In this document: piece by piece, positions 25,501 through 33,664 of the stretch
How the letters are laid out: each line of letters opens with the position of its first letter
How positions within the stretch are numbered: position 1 is the stretch's first letter
Assembly (NCBI GenBank): GCA_902775605.1
Contig: CACYNE010000035.1
Span: 1-47,850 of the forward strand
Direction of reading: 5' to 3'
Length of the DNA stretch: 47,850 nucleotides
Origin: an uncultured Prevotellaceae bacterium
Lineage (GTDB): Bacteria > Bacteroidota > Bacteroidia > Bacteroidales > Bacteroidaceae
Notes under the pieces: model-generated
What the model was told of the DNA's origin: nothing
Databases searched by the model: none
The model's input: the letters and a program-made list of their open reading frames with translations, nothing else
Translations under genes and position numbers: made by a program

Positions 25501-27547
25501 CTATACAGGTGTAAATGGTGGCTATGTTGATCCTGCTACTGTTGACTACGAGGTATGGTCACTCAAACTTGCAGAGTCTATGTTTGGATATAGCTTGGAA
25601 TATGACGAGCTGAAGGCCTCTGTTACTGATACAGATAACTATACTCTTGAAGAGAATACCGACGAAGGTGCTCAGGATTACAAGTATTGGGGTGTTCAGC
25701 CTGTTAACAATGCTGGTGTAGGTGGTGCTGCTATTGCATCATTGCTGGTTGGCGCACCTTATGAGTTGCCGCTTGTTGAAGGCTTCGCAGGTAAGTCTTT
25801 CCACTACATTTGGGAATATTCAGATAACGCAGGTGTCTTCGTTTCTGAGGAATCTACCGATGAAGATAACGTTGCCCTGCAGTTGGTTGCATTGGATGAA
25901 CCTGGTACGGTGACCTTTACTTCTGGTAAAGTTAGCCTGAAGAACGTAGCTAATCCTACACTGCTCTTCGATGTGAAATCATCTACAATCTCTAAGATTA
26001 ACGTTATTGGTAGTGTTGCTGGTGCTGAGTTTACGACCATCAAGGCTGACGCTCCTGTTACCTCAGAATACACTACTGTTAAGGTTCCTCTGAACGATCT
26101 GAAGAATGCCCGTTTCGTTCAGGTTGGATTCTCAGCTGATTTTGCAACTCCTACGGTTGAGGATATTGATTGGGAAACCTCTCAGTATGTTTATACTTGG
26201 GGTGATCTGTTGAACATTGACAATATCCGTATTGTTGACCTCTATGAGCATGACCTTGAGGTGGCTCTGAGTGCTCCCGCTTCAGTTGTTGCTGGTAGCG
26301 CTGCTAAGCTGCAGGTGAAGGTCTCTAACAATGCCGAGAATACTGCAAATAACTTCACACTGAATCTGAGCGCAGGCGATAAGGTGGTTGCTAGCACAAT
26401 CGTCAGCGAGCCTCTGAAGGGCTTCTCTTCAGTCAACTATGAGGCTATGTTCCAGACTACAGTCTTTGAAGAGGCTGGTGACGTGACCTTGAAGGCCGAG
26501 ATTGTTTATGACAATGACCTGAATCTTGATAACAATACTGATGAGGCTGTTATTACTGTGAAGGAGTCTACAGCTGCTGCTCCCACAGATCTGGCTGCAC
26601 AGCAGGCTAATGATGGTACAGTTACTCTGTCATGGAATGCTCCTGCTGCTGACGCTGCCCAGGAGATAACGGAGGACTTCGCTTCATATGAGAATGGTGC
26701 AAATGAAACCGGTCTTGTAGGTGATTGGACTCTGATTAACAATAATGGCAAGACTAAGGGTAGCCTGTTCCAAGATCTGCAATTGGCTAACGATGGCTTG
26801 GTTAAGGCTTGGCAGGTGTTCAATCCAACAGCATATGGCATTACGAACCCAGAGTTCAATGGTCCTAACGGATCGCTTGACGAGACATATCTGATCTCTG
26901 GATACAATATTGAAGGTCAGAGCTATCCCGATAATGACGACTGGCTCATCTCACCCGTGTTGCCAGGTGTTGCTCAGGAGATTAGCTTCAGCATTGGTGC
27001 TCTTAGCGTAGAGTATGGTCCTTCAAGCTATGAGGTGCTGGCTTCTTCTACCGATGCTAATGTTGCAAGCTTCACCAAGGTTGCAGAGGCTACTCTCTCT
27101 ACTGCAGGATGGGTTAATGCAACAGCTCAGTTGCCTGAGGGTACGAAGTATTTCGCTATCCGCAATAATACTGCTGGCGATGGCGCCCTGTGTGTTGTCT
27201 TGGGTAATATCAAGTACCAGACGAGTGGCGGTAGCGCTCCTGTAAGCTACAATGTCTATGTTGACCAGGCTGCTGTGGCTAACACTGCTGAGACCACTGC
27301 TGAGCTCAAGGATCTGGCTTCTGGTAACTACGTATTTGCTGTAACCGCTGTTTATGCTAATGGCACGGAGTCTAAGCCTGTAACAGCTACCATCGACGTA
27401 GTGAATGCTATCAACGAGATTCTGAACAGTGGCAAGTCGTTCACCATCTACTCTGTTGACGGTAAGCTCATCAACCGTGAGGCAACCAGCCTGAATGGTC
27501 TGAAGGGTGCTTATATCATCAACAACAAGAAGGTTGTTCTGAAGTAA
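22556..27547 (+). CDS. Giant multidomain surface protein with cleaved-adhesin-like domains and T9SS tail (paralogue 2)
   Basis: The start at 22556 (MGKKFTLSLL) was chosen because the frame start at 22472 lies upstream of the promoter box; it gives 1663 residues. The signal peptide ends near IQAQ (24). The layout matches paralogue 1, but the AWVKGT module occurs twice: at about 189-260, and in variant form at about 300-430 (DVYLQGVFSNFPDAWMKGT). Jelly-roll units follow (GDDWLVSPAIKLEAGKR; ADDYLVAAPVKFEAGK), then fibronectin III-like domains, a CARDB-like domain, a C-terminal jelly roll (NDDWLISPVLPGV) and a T9SS tail (IYSVDGKLIN to IINNKKVVLK). Codons are more uniform than in paralogue 1, suggesting high expression. 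Terminators lie on both sides, so it is a single-gene unit. Confidence 0.88.
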   Translation: MGKKFTLSLLVLAAMLLALPIQAQNAFVARKALPSKVMKGIHGQELKKGYTFAAKNVKEVVAQARLTAEQKAEIDRIELAKLWENNMERIQDGKFSRLVCASFNESAQSLKLNAPVSNRFNAPKKAETKDEHGIITEPGEGVVKVYTVTGSGYKYSGQATTQVAQSGTTQIIESEDGTVYIKDIVSTYKTGAWVKGTKNGNTITVPAKQPINYNSDYDATLSPRWAAGSGISNPSAADETAENFTFVVDEAAGTISLQGTSENLFMAVLWDDDDSYSGNGVYGTVYTYDHDYAAPTTVTVTPPAGLETETWYASGHTYTQSTGQVAFESTIKVGFDGNDVYLQGVFSNFPDAWMKGTINGTTVTFAGLQVQGTYASTYTIYATGGDNSGLIDYVMTYDAENKVLSSENALFANAAVDQIYYLTYVTDLTIAQAAPAEEEATTAAPVDVLPYENALNTADLFGEFGVIDSNKDGKTWTVNAKGAQYSFSSANDGDDWLVSPAIKLEAGKRYHFAMDAAAAAAKYPERVEVKLGTEPKASAFTTEVIPATVIDFTDFQTLENEAVVVGETGYYHFGIHAISDKDEYNLYVTNFLVEAGVDDAAPAAVTDFDVVATAGKLEATISFKAPVLTAGGQELASIDSINVKRDGKAIVSLKNVVPGADAQYVDAAEDLTIGAHVYQVIAYNAAGAGVKSEEKSVFLSAVLEVPTSFDLTQQSVFDLFQVIDANEDDETWSWSSSYGTNYSYSESLAADDYLVAAPVKFEAGKNYKVVVTANAASTSYPEAFRVLVGKEATVDGLTILAADTTWVETKELEDYESEFTIAEDGTYYVAIQAVSPANMWRLNVTKLSIEKGADPKAPAVVDEYKVMSGVKGANWAVVSFKAPAKAIDGTDLTENMSIDILRGDSLIQTLEDVAPAEFKSYKDEDVESGFNTYQVIARNSYGPGKKSDKVKVFVGIDTPADLAGLTATDNATSIGFAWDKVGYTGVNGGYVDPATVDYEVWSLKLAESMFGYSLEYDELKASVTDTDNYTLEENTDEGAQDYKYWGVQPVNNAGVGGAAIASLLVGAPYELPLVEGFAGKSFHYIWEYSDNAGVFVSEESTDEDNVALQLVALDEPGTVTFTSGKVSLKNVANPTLLFDVKSSTISKINVIGSVAGAEFTTIKADAPVTSEYTTVKVPLNDLKNARFVQVGFSADFATPTVEDIDWETSQYVYTWGDLLNIDNIRIVDLYEHDLEVALSAPASVVAGSAAKLQVKVSNNAENTANNFTLNLSAGDKVVASTIVSEPLKGFSSVNYEAMFQTTVFEEAGDVTLKAEIVYDNDLNLDNNTDEAVITVKESTAAAPTDLAAQQANDGTVTLSWNAPAADAAQEITEDFASYENGANETGLVGDWTLINNNGKTKGSLFQDLQLANDGLVKAWQVFNPTAYGITNPEFNGPNGSLDETYLISGYNIEGQSYPDNDDWLISPVLPGVAQEISFSIGALSVEYGPSSYEVLASSTDANVASFTKVAEATLSTAGWVNATAQLPEGTKYFAIRNNTAGDGALCVVLGNIKYQTSGGSAPVSYNVYVDQAAVANTAETTAELKDLASGNYVFAVTAVYANGTESKPVTATIDVVNAINEILNSGKSFTIYSVDGKLINREATSLNGLKGAYIINNKKVVLK

Positions 27548-27570
27548 TCAATCAACACTGATAAAAACTG

Positions 27571-27603
27571 GGGGGCACGAGACTGCTCGTGCCCCCTGTT
27601 TTT
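27571..27603 (+). terminator. Terminator after giant surface protein 2
   Basis: Perfect 11-bp arms gggggcacgag and ctcgtgccccc enclose loop actg and are followed by tgttttt. Confidence 0.92.
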
Positions 27604-27632
27604 CCAAAAACACAGTAATTATATATTAAGGT

Positions 27633-29867
27633 ATGAATAAGAAAGTAACCTTTGCTTTCCTTGCTATCGGATTAACTGTCTTGCAGGCTGCTGCTGCTCC
27701 ACGAACAGCACAGCAGATGAAGCAGGCTGCTGCCAAAGCCATTAATCAGCACCGTTCTTCAAAACGTATGGCACCGCGCACTGATGCGCTAAAAGTGCTG
27801 AAGTCAACCTCAACCTATGAGATTTTGGGTTATGAGAAAGGCGGTTTCGCCGTTGTCTCTGCCGATGACCTGGTACCTGAGGTGCTGGGTGTTTCTACAT
27901 CAGAATACAGTGAGGGTCGTAACTTGAACTTCCAGTGGTGGCTCGATGCTGCCAATGACGTTATCAACTATGCTGTCCAGAACAATATCCAGTTGACAAC
28001 GACCAAGCCCGATCCTGCCATATATCCCACAGAGGTGGGGCCTCTGCTCTCTACCAGGTGGGACCAGGGTACTCCTTATAGTAATATGTGTCCTACGTTC
28101 TCGGGTAGCACCAAGTGCTTGACGGGTTGTGTGGCCACAGCGATGGCTCAGGTGCTGAACTATCATAGGATGCCTGAGCATGGTGAGGGAACCCGTACCA
28201 TCTATTATCCCCATAATAATCACTCTGGTCAGGCAGTTACTGCCACCTTTGGCGAAGACTATTATGACTGGGACAATATGCTTGATGACTATTCGGTGGT
28301 CAATTATAATCAGGAACAGGCTAATGCCGTGGCACTGCTGATGCGTGACTGTGGTGTGGCTGCCGATATGGAATATGGTGGTCCCAGCGAGGGTAGTGGT
28401 GCCTATTCGCAGGATGCTGCCGAGGGCTTGCGAAAGTATTTTGGTTATGGAGAAGCTCAGTGCCTAGAGCGTGATTATTATAACGAAGCCGCTTGGATGG
28501 ACATTGTCTATAGAGAGTTGAGCGAGAATGGACCTCTTTACTATGGTGGTGCAGACCTTTCATACAATGCAGGTCATGCCTTTGTGCTGCATGGTTATCG
28601 CGCTGATGGTAAGGTTTATGTGAACTGGGGCTGGAGTGGTGATGATGATGGTTATTATGACATTGCTCTTTTGAATCCCAGCTATTACAAGTTTAGCTAT
28701 CAGCAGGACATGATTATTGGCGTGAAGAGCAATACCCATAGCCGTTTCCGCTCAGAGAGTGTCACTACTACTACAGAAGGTATGCTGAAACAGATTGTCG
28801 AAGCTCTGGAGGGAGAAGGACAGATTGGCTCGCTTACCGTGAATGGTCCTCTCGGTCTTGATGATTTGAAGTACCTTCGCCATTTGGCAGGCCGTGATTC
28901 TCTGGGAGCAGAAAGTGGAGAACAGGTTCGCACACTGAACCTGACCAACAGTCAGTTGACAGGCAATGCACTTCCTGATAGCATTTTCAAGAACTGTTCT
29001 GCTTTGCAGCGCATCTATTTGCCAGAGACCATCGAACGTATCGGTGCTGAGGCCTTCAGTGGTTGTACGCATCTTTGTGAATTGCGTGTGCCCACCAGAA
29101 CCGTTCCAGAGTTGGGTGGTTCTCGTGTGTTCCAGGATGTGCCATTGAGTTCTTCCATGCTCTATGTCCGTAGTAGTATGAAGACAAAATATCTGAAGAA
29201 GGCTCAATGGAAGAATTTCGGTGAGAAGAATGTTGTTGAGGAAGGTACAAGTATTCAGGTTCGTAATGCCATTCGTAAATATGGTGATGAGAATCCCGAG
29301 TTCTACTATACCATTAGTGGTGATGAGTTACATGGTGAGCCTGAGTTGATATGTGAGGCTACCGCTTCATCGCCTGCCGGTCGCTATCCCATCTATGTAA
29401 AGCGTGGTACCATTGAACGTGAGAATGTGGACTTTGTTGATGGCTTCCTGATTGTTCAGAAGCTTGATGCTACTGCCACCGTTGGTAATTTCACCCGTGA
29501 AGAGGGACAGCCAAATCCGGAGTTTGGTTTCAGTGCCTATGAGGGTCTGGTTTCACTCGATTCAATCCCCGCTTGGCTGGATGCGCCAGTCTTTGTCACC
29601 ACAGCTGATGAGAATTCACCTGCAGGCGAGTATCCCATCATGGTTGAAAGTGCGACAGCCGAGAGCTATAACTTTACTTTTGTTCCAGGTACTTTGACCG
29701 TTACTGTGGCAACTGCTGTCGATGGTATTGAGACCTCGTCAGCTCGTCAGCAGCGTGTGTATTATACGCTTGACGGCAGTAGGGTGGTGGGAACACCCCG
29801 TCCAGGTGTCTATGTGGTTCGCCAGAATGATGGCACCATGAAGAAAGTACAGATAGGTCGCAAGTAA
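27633..29867 (+). CDS. C10 family cysteine protease (streptopain/interpain-like) with LRR and MBG-like domains
   Basis: The 744-residue protein has a signal peptide (about 1-22), then a pro-region of the Spi type (RTAQQMKQAA to GGFAVVSADDLVPEVLG) that normally keeps the protease inactive. The C10 core has catalytic Cys166 in GCVATAMAQV and His315 in AGHAFVLHGY, with VNWGWSGDDDGYYDI after it. Residues about 400-520 contain BspA-like leucine-rich repeats (LPDSIFKNCSALQRIYLPETIERIG). Two MBG-like beta domains follow (YGDENPEFYYTISG; EGQPNPEFGFSAYEG), then a T9SS tail (VYYTLDGSRVVG to GVYVVRQNDG). It is likely an exported virulence- or nutrition-type protease. No own promoter box was seen. Confidence 0.93.
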   Translation: MNKKVTFAFLAIGLTVLQAAAAPRTAQQMKQAAAKAINQHRSSKRMAPRTDALKVLKSTSTYEILGYEKGGFAVVSADDLVPEVLGVSTSEYSEGRNLNFQWWLDAANDVINYAVQNNIQLTTTKPDPAIYPTEVGPLLSTRWDQGTPYSNMCPTFSGSTKCLTGCVATAMAQVLNYHRMPEHGEGTRTIYYPHNNHSGQAVTATFGEDYYDWDNMLDDYSVVNYNQEQANAVALLMRDCGVAADMEYGGPSEGSGAYSQDAAEGLRKYFGYGEAQCLERDYYNEAAWMDIVYRELSENGPLYYGGADLSYNAGHAFVLHGYRADGKVYVNWGWSGDDDGYYDIALLNPSYYKFSYQQDMIIGVKSNTHSRFRSESVTTTTEGMLKQIVEALEGEGQIGSLTVNGPLGLDDLKYLRHLAGRDSLGAESGEQVRTLNLTNSQLTGNALPDSIFKNCSALQRIYLPETIERIGAEAFSGCTHLCELRVPTRTVPELGGSRVFQDVPLSSSMLYVRSSMKTKYLKKAQWKNFGEKNVVEEGTSIQVRNAIRKYGDENPEFYYTISGDELHGEPELICEATASSPAGRYPIYVKRGTIERENVDFVDGFLIVQKLDATATVGNFTREEGQPNPEFGFSAYEGLVSLDSIPAWLDAPVFVTTADENSPAGEYPIMVESATAESYNFTFVPGTLTVTVATAVDGIETSSARQQRVYYTLDGSRVVGTPRPGVYVVRQNDGTMKKVQIGRK

Positions 29868-29885
29868 TATTTGTATAGATAACAG

Positions 29886-29926
29886 AAAAAGACGCAGGAA
29901 CCTCGCGGTTTCTGCGTCTTTTTTGG
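29886..29926 (+). terminator. Terminator after the C10 protease gene
   Basis: The arms aaaaagacgcaggaacc and ggtttctgcgtctttttt pair with one mismatch around loop tcgc and end in a T-run. Confidence 0.88.
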
Positions 29927-29958
29927 ATAAAAATACATGGAGTGTGATTTTTATTTGT

Positions 29959-29966
29959 TACCTTTG
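29959..29966 (+). promoter_or_regulatory. -7 box TACCTTTG for the AWVKGT-module secreted protein
   Basis: TACCTTTG lies 26 bases before the ATG at 29992. It shows that the longer frame beginning at 29923 cannot be the true start. Confidence 0.8.
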
Positions 29967-29991
29967 CAGCCCCAAAATGGAAAATGCAAAA

Positions 29992-31482
29992 ATGAAAAGA
30001 TTTGTTTTATTGATGATGACCCTGATGCTCACGGTAGCATCATGGGCCCAGGATGACGTGGTGGTGACACCACCAACTGATTTGCAGACCGAGGAGTGGC
30101 TGCTTACTGCTCAACGCTATGATCCCACAGAATATACTGTGGAGGCTGTTCAGACCTTGAACATTGGTGTGAAAGGTCAGGACGTGTATGTTCAGGGACT
30201 GAATCTGTATTTGCCAGAGGCATGGGTGAAAGGCACCATGGAGAATGGTCGTGTGACCTTCTCTGCCAACCAGTATTATGGTTCGTTGGCTGACGACGAA
30301 GGCACAAGTTATGAGACCTATTTCGCTGGCTGTGACGAGTCGTGGTTCGATGGCGTTTCAACACTGACTCCCATTGACGTGACCTTTACGGTAAACGAGA
30401 CTGGCGATTGCTGGACCACAGCCACAGTGTTGGTTGTCAATACCCTTACCGATGGTATTGCTGGTTTCGATTATCTGAAGGATGTGGTTCTTTCCAAGCC
30501 TTACGATGTGGTTGCCACACCTCAGGCTCCGACCATTGCTTACTATATGCCTTATGATAACAGTGAAGGCTATGGCGGCGTGTCGCTGGACTTCCCTCCC
30601 CTGGACGTGAATGGTAAGCCGCTGCTGACCAGTAAGCTGAGCTATATTCTATATAAAGATGTGGAGAAGGTAATCTCGCCCATTGTGATTCCTGCGCAAC
30701 AGGAAGATGGTGAATCCTTTGTTGATATGACGGAGATTCCATATAACTATACTGATGGCTATAATATCGAGGCCCATGGCTATGCTGCTTACTTCTATGA
30801 GCCCAGCTCTGCATTCAACCGTATCGGTGTGCAGGCCATCTATCGTGGTGGCAATGAGGAGCGCATGTCGGAAATCAGTTGGTTGAATCTCCAGCCGTAT
30901 GCTGATGAGGCTGTTATCTTCGACTTCAATGCGATGGACAAGGACACGACACCTGTGTCAACCAATTCTTCGAATGCAGGTGACATCACTGAGGACAAGG
31001 TGTTGCAACAAGGGAATGTCACGCTGACCATCTCTCCCTGTGAGGGAGGCAATACGGCCAACCGCTACTGGGTTGATTATAATCTGCAGGCCATTCAGTT
31101 GCGCTTGTATGGTGGAAAACTGACTTTTGAGGTGCCCGCCGATTGCACCATTGAAAAAATATATTTCTATGCTGCCGACTGGAATGACTATAACGAGTTC
31201 GATTGTGGCGAGTTCTCTGATGATCTGGTGTGGACGGGTTCTCACCAGAAGGTTGTGCTTACCATTGATAATAGCAAACCCAATACCAAGTTAAATAAGA
31301 TTGCAGTGGTTGTGAAAGAAGAGAGCACGGGCATCTGTACAACCTATGAACTCCCCGTTGAGACGCTGCAGGTGTTTGACCTCCAGGGACGTCAGCTTCA
31401 GGGAGCTGTCAAAGGTATGGTTATTGAACAGATTCGCATGGCTAACGGTCAGGTGAAAACCATTAAGCGTCTTCGCAAATAA
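29992..31482 (+). CDS. Secreted protein with AWVKGT module and T9SS-type tail
   Basis: Starting at 29992 (MKRFVLLMMT) the product has 496 residues and a signal peptide ending at SWAQ (20). An ATG at 29977 is also possible; the promoter box excludes the frame start at 29923. Residues about 22-175 form the module shared with the giant paralogues: VTPPTDLQTEEW, then QDVYVQGLNLYLPEAWVKGT and GRVTFSANQYYG. The middle part holds beta-rich sequence with no family I recognise. The end, TLQVFDLQGRQLQG to GQVKTIKRLRK, resembles a T9SS sorting tail. It stands alone between a terminator and the rplM promoter. Function is unknown; a carbohydrate- or matrix-binding role would be a guess. Confidence 0.75.
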   Translation: MKRFVLLMMTLMLTVASWAQDDVVVTPPTDLQTEEWLLTAQRYDPTEYTVEAVQTLNIGVKGQDVYVQGLNLYLPEAWVKGTMENGRVTFSANQYYGSLADDEGTSYETYFAGCDESWFDGVSTLTPIDVTFTVNETGDCWTTATVLVVNTLTDGIAGFDYLKDVVLSKPYDVVATPQAPTIAYYMPYDNSEGYGGVSLDFPPLDVNGKPLLTSKLSYILYKDVEKVISPIVIPAQQEDGESFVDMTEIPYNYTDGYNIEAHGYAAYFYEPSSAFNRIGVQAIYRGGNEERMSEISWLNLQPYADEAVIFDFNAMDKDTTPVSTNSSNAGDITEDKVLQQGNVTLTISPCEGGNTANRYWVDYNLQAIQLRLYGGKLTFEVPADCTIEKIYFYAADWNDYNEFDCGEFSDDLVWTGSHQKVVLTIDNSKPNTKLNKIAVVVKEESTGICTTYELPVETLQVFDLQGRQLQGAVKGMVIEQIRMANGQVKTIKRLRK

Positions 31483-31534
31483 GACATGAAATGGCGTTAA
31501 AAATGCTATCGATTGTTAAATAACTATAAAAATT

Positions 31535-31593
31535 GGGCTGCAAAGGTCTGCTGTTGCTTTGTAAAAAGAGAAAAAGCAGTACCTTTGCAGTCC
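31535..31593. promoter_or_regulatory. Inverted repeat enclosing and overlapping the rplM promoter
   Basis: The left arm 31535-31552 (gggctgcaaaggtctgct) and right arm 31575-31593 (agcagtacctttgcagtcc) pair over 17 bases with one mismatch and one extra base. The right arm contains the -7 box. The left arm carries a near-match box facing the other way. Confidence 0.75.
31580..31587 (+). promoter_or_regulatory. -7 box TACCTTTG for rplM-rpsI
   Basis: TACCTTTG with TTTG 18 bases upstream (31558-31561) forms a near-ideal Bacteroidota promoter. It leaves a leader of about 150 bases before rplM. Confidence 0.85.
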
Positions 31594-31594
31594 G

Positions 31595-31741
31595 ATTATT
31601 TGGGGAGAGTCTTAGAATCCCCGCGGGCGTCGTGTAAATAGTGTCTGTCTTTGGCCGGATGGCACGGTTTGTGAATCGGCGTTCAAAATCAAAACTTTAT
31701 AAAGTAAAAAGAACTGTTTTTTAGTAAATTTAAACGAAGAA
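31595..31741 (+). promoter_or_regulatory. Long, partly structured leader of rplM-rpsI
   Basis: The leader has a G/C-rich core with hairpin ggggA/Tcccc (31602-31606, 31618-31622) and further short complementary segments (cgtg/cacg, gccg/cggc), then an A/T-rich run into the rplM start. It may be a ribosomal-protein autoregulatory leader. This is inferred from position and structure only. Confidence 0.45.
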
Positions 31742-32203
31742 ATGAACACTTTAAGTTACAAGACCGTCTCAATTAACAAAGAGACAGCCAAGAAGGAGTG
31801 GGTCGTTATCGATGCTACCGATCAGGTGGTTGGTCGTCTCGCTTCAAAGGTCGCCAAGCTGATCCGCGGTAAGTATAAGCCAAGTTTTACTCCGCACGTT
31901 GATTGTGGTGACAATGTTATTATCATCAATGCCGCAAAGGTGAAGTTCACCGGCAAGAAGGAAACCGATAAGGTTTACACACGTTATACTGGCTATCCCG
32001 GTGGTCAGCGTTTCAACACTCCCGCAGAACTGCGCAAGCGTCCTGATGGAATTGATCGCATCCTCCGTCACGCCGTGAAGGGTATGCTGCCCAAGGGCCC
32101 CCTCGGTCGCAGCCTGCTGAACAACCTCTATATTTATGAGGGAACAGAACACAAGCACGAGGCTCAGCAGCCAAAGGCTATTGATATTAACCAGTATAAA
32201 TAA
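31742..32203 (+). CDS. rplM: 50S ribosomal protein L13
   Basis: The 153-residue product has the L13 landmarks WVVIDATDQVVGRLAS near the start, HVDCGDNVIIINAAKVKFTG, YTRYTGYPGG and the late MLPKGPLGR segment. L13 is an early-assembling large-subunit protein. It is followed after 10 bases by rpsI, the usual rplM-rpsI pair. Confidence 0.98.
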   Translation: MNTLSYKTVSINKETAKKEWVVIDATDQVVGRLASKVAKLIRGKYKPSFTPHVDCGDNVIIINAAKVKFTGKKETDKVYTRYTGYPGGQRFNTPAELRKRPDGIDRILRHAVKGMLPKGPLGRSLLNNLYIYEGTEHKHEAQQPKAIDINQYK

Positions 32204-32213
32204 TAAATAGGAG

Positions 32214-32600
32214 ATGGAAGTAATTAACGCAATCGGTCGTCGTAAGAGCTCAGTGGCTCGCGTTTATCTGTCAGAAGGTACTGGCAAGATCACGATCAAT
32301 AAGAAGGACTTAACCGAATATTTCCCCTCAGCCATTCTGCAGTATGTGGTAAAGCAGCCCCTGAATCTGCTGGAGTGCGCCGAGAAGTATGACATCAAGG
32401 TCAACCTCGACGGTGGTGGTTTCACTGGTCAGAGCCAGGCTCTTCGTTTGGCTATCGCCCGTGCACTTGTCAAGGTTAACGCTGATGATAAGAAGACTCT
32501 GAAGATGCAGGGCTTCCTCACTCGCGACAGCCGTGAGGTAGAGCGTAAGAAGCCAGGTCGTCCCAAGGCACGTCGTCGCTTCCAGTTCAGTAAGCGTTAA
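32214..32600 (+). CDS. rpsI: 30S ribosomal protein S9
   Basis: The 128-residue product has the S9 signature GGGFTGQSQALRLAIARAL and the basic C-terminal tail ending in RRRFQFSKR, which reaches the P-site tRNA in the ribosome. The start GRRKSSVARVYL is typical. It is co-transcribed with rplM. Confidence 0.98.
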   Translation: MEVINAIGRRKSSVARVYLSEGTGKITINKKDLTEYFPSAILQYVVKQPLNLLECAEKYDIKVNLDGGGFTGQSQALRLAIARALVKVNADDKKTLKMQGFLTRDSREVERKKPGRPKARRRFQFSKR

Positions 32601-32655
32601 TATTGGCTGTTGGCTTTTAGCCTCTGGCTATTGGCCACTCCCGATACTGAACGGT

Positions 32656-32670
32656 TTAGTATCTAAACTG
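32656..32670 (+). other. Small palindrome in the rpsI-rpsB gap
   Basis: The bases gtttagtatctaaac (32656-32670) form a perfect 6-bp stem with a three-base loop. No T-run follows, so it is a weak terminator candidate. It could also belong to an rpsB leader. The gap has no clear TAnnTTTG box. Confidence 0.4.
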
Positions 32671-32693
32671 CTGAGACTTATCTGGGTCCATGG

Positions 32694-32723
32694 GACATAT
32701 AGGACGACCTATAAGACCTATAA
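32694..32723. repeat. 9-bp repeat copies before rpsB (consensus gacctataa)
   Basis: The unit gacatatag (32694-32702), a three-base partial unit, and two perfect copies of gacctataa (32706-32723) follow each other. The same unit family occurs at 11064-11099. Confidence 0.85.
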
Positions 32724-32789
32724 TTACTCAGTAGCTGGTCTAACAAAGATTAAAAAGAAAGTAAACAACAAAATTAAAGAATTAAAAAA

Positions 32790-33608
32790 ATGGCAAGAAC
32801 AAATTTTGATATGCTGCTGCAGGCTGGCTGCCACTTTGGTCACCTGAAGCGTAAGTGGAACCCCGCCATGGCTCCCTACATCTACTCTGAGCGTAATGGT
32901 ATTCACATCATCGACCTCCACAAGACCGTTGTTAAGGTTGACGAGGCTGCTGAGGCTCTGAAGAACGTTGCCCGTCAGGGTAAGAAAATCCTCTTCGTAG
33001 GTACTAAGAAACAGACTAAGGAAGTGATTGCCGAGAAGGCAACCAGCGTAAATATGCCTTATGTGATCGAGCGTTGGCCGGGCGGTATGCTCACCAACTT
33101 CCCCACTATCCGCAAGGCAGTGAAGAAGATGGCCAATATCGATAAGCTGATGCAGGACGGTACTTATGGTAACCTGTCAAAGCGTGAGCTGCTGCAGATC
33201 ACCCGTCAGCGCGCCAAGTTGGAGAAGAACCTCGGTTCTATCGCCGACCTGACTCGTCTGCCCAGCGCTCTGTTCGTAGTTGACGTGATGAAGGAGAACA
33301 TTGCCGTTAAGGAGGCTAATCGTCTGGGTATTCCCGTGTTCGGTATCGTTGATACCAACAGCGATCCTAAGAACATCGACTTCGTGATTCCCGCTAACGA
33401 TGACGCAAAGGACAGCGTAGAGGTAATCCTCGGCGCTTGCTGCGCTGCTATCGCTGAGGGTCTCGAGGAGCGCAAGGCTGAGAAGGCTGACGAGAAGGCT
33501 GCTGAGGCTCAGGCTGATGCCGAGGCTGTTGAGGCAAAGCCCAAGCGTGTTCGCAAGACTCGCAAGGAAGAGGCTCCCGCTGAGGAGGCTGCTCCCGCAG
33601 CAGAGTAA
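32790..33608 (+). CDS. rpsB: 30S ribosomal protein S2
   Basis: The 272-residue product shows S2 motifs: LLQAGCHFGHLKRKWNPAMAP, IHIIDLHKTV, VGTKKQ, ERWPGGMLTNF and PVFGIVDTNSDP. The last 45 residues form an Ala/Glu/Lys-rich tail, common in this phylum. The leader just before the ATG is A-rich with no Shine-Dalgarno site. rpsB lies 56 bases before tsf, the standard pair. Confidence 0.98.
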   Translation: MARTNFDMLLQAGCHFGHLKRKWNPAMAPYIYSERNGIHIIDLHKTVVKVDEAAEALKNVARQGKKILFVGTKKQTKEVIAEKATSVNMPYVIERWPGGMLTNFPTIRKAVKKMANIDKLMQDGTYGNLSKRELLQITRQRAKLEKNLGSIADLTRLPSALFVVDVMKENIAVKEANRLGIPVFGIVDTNSDPKNIDFVIPANDDAKDSVEVILGACCAAIAEGLEERKAEKADEKAAEAQADAEAVEAKPKRVRKTRKEEAPAEEAAPAAE

Positions 33609-33664
33609 TCATGTTATAATGACGTGATACCGTAATAACGTAATAACGAAATAAAGAAAAAACA

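Noticed and set aside
17968-27547. Repeated blocks in the giant genes as a CRISPR array or DNA repeat
   Set aside because: The blocks are protein domains (jelly-roll and fibronectin III-like) repeated at the protein level, with diverged DNA and no spacer pattern.
29923-29991. Longer start for the secreted protein at 29992
   Set aside because: The -7 box at 29959-29966 lies inside the extension, and the extra residues weaken the signal peptide.
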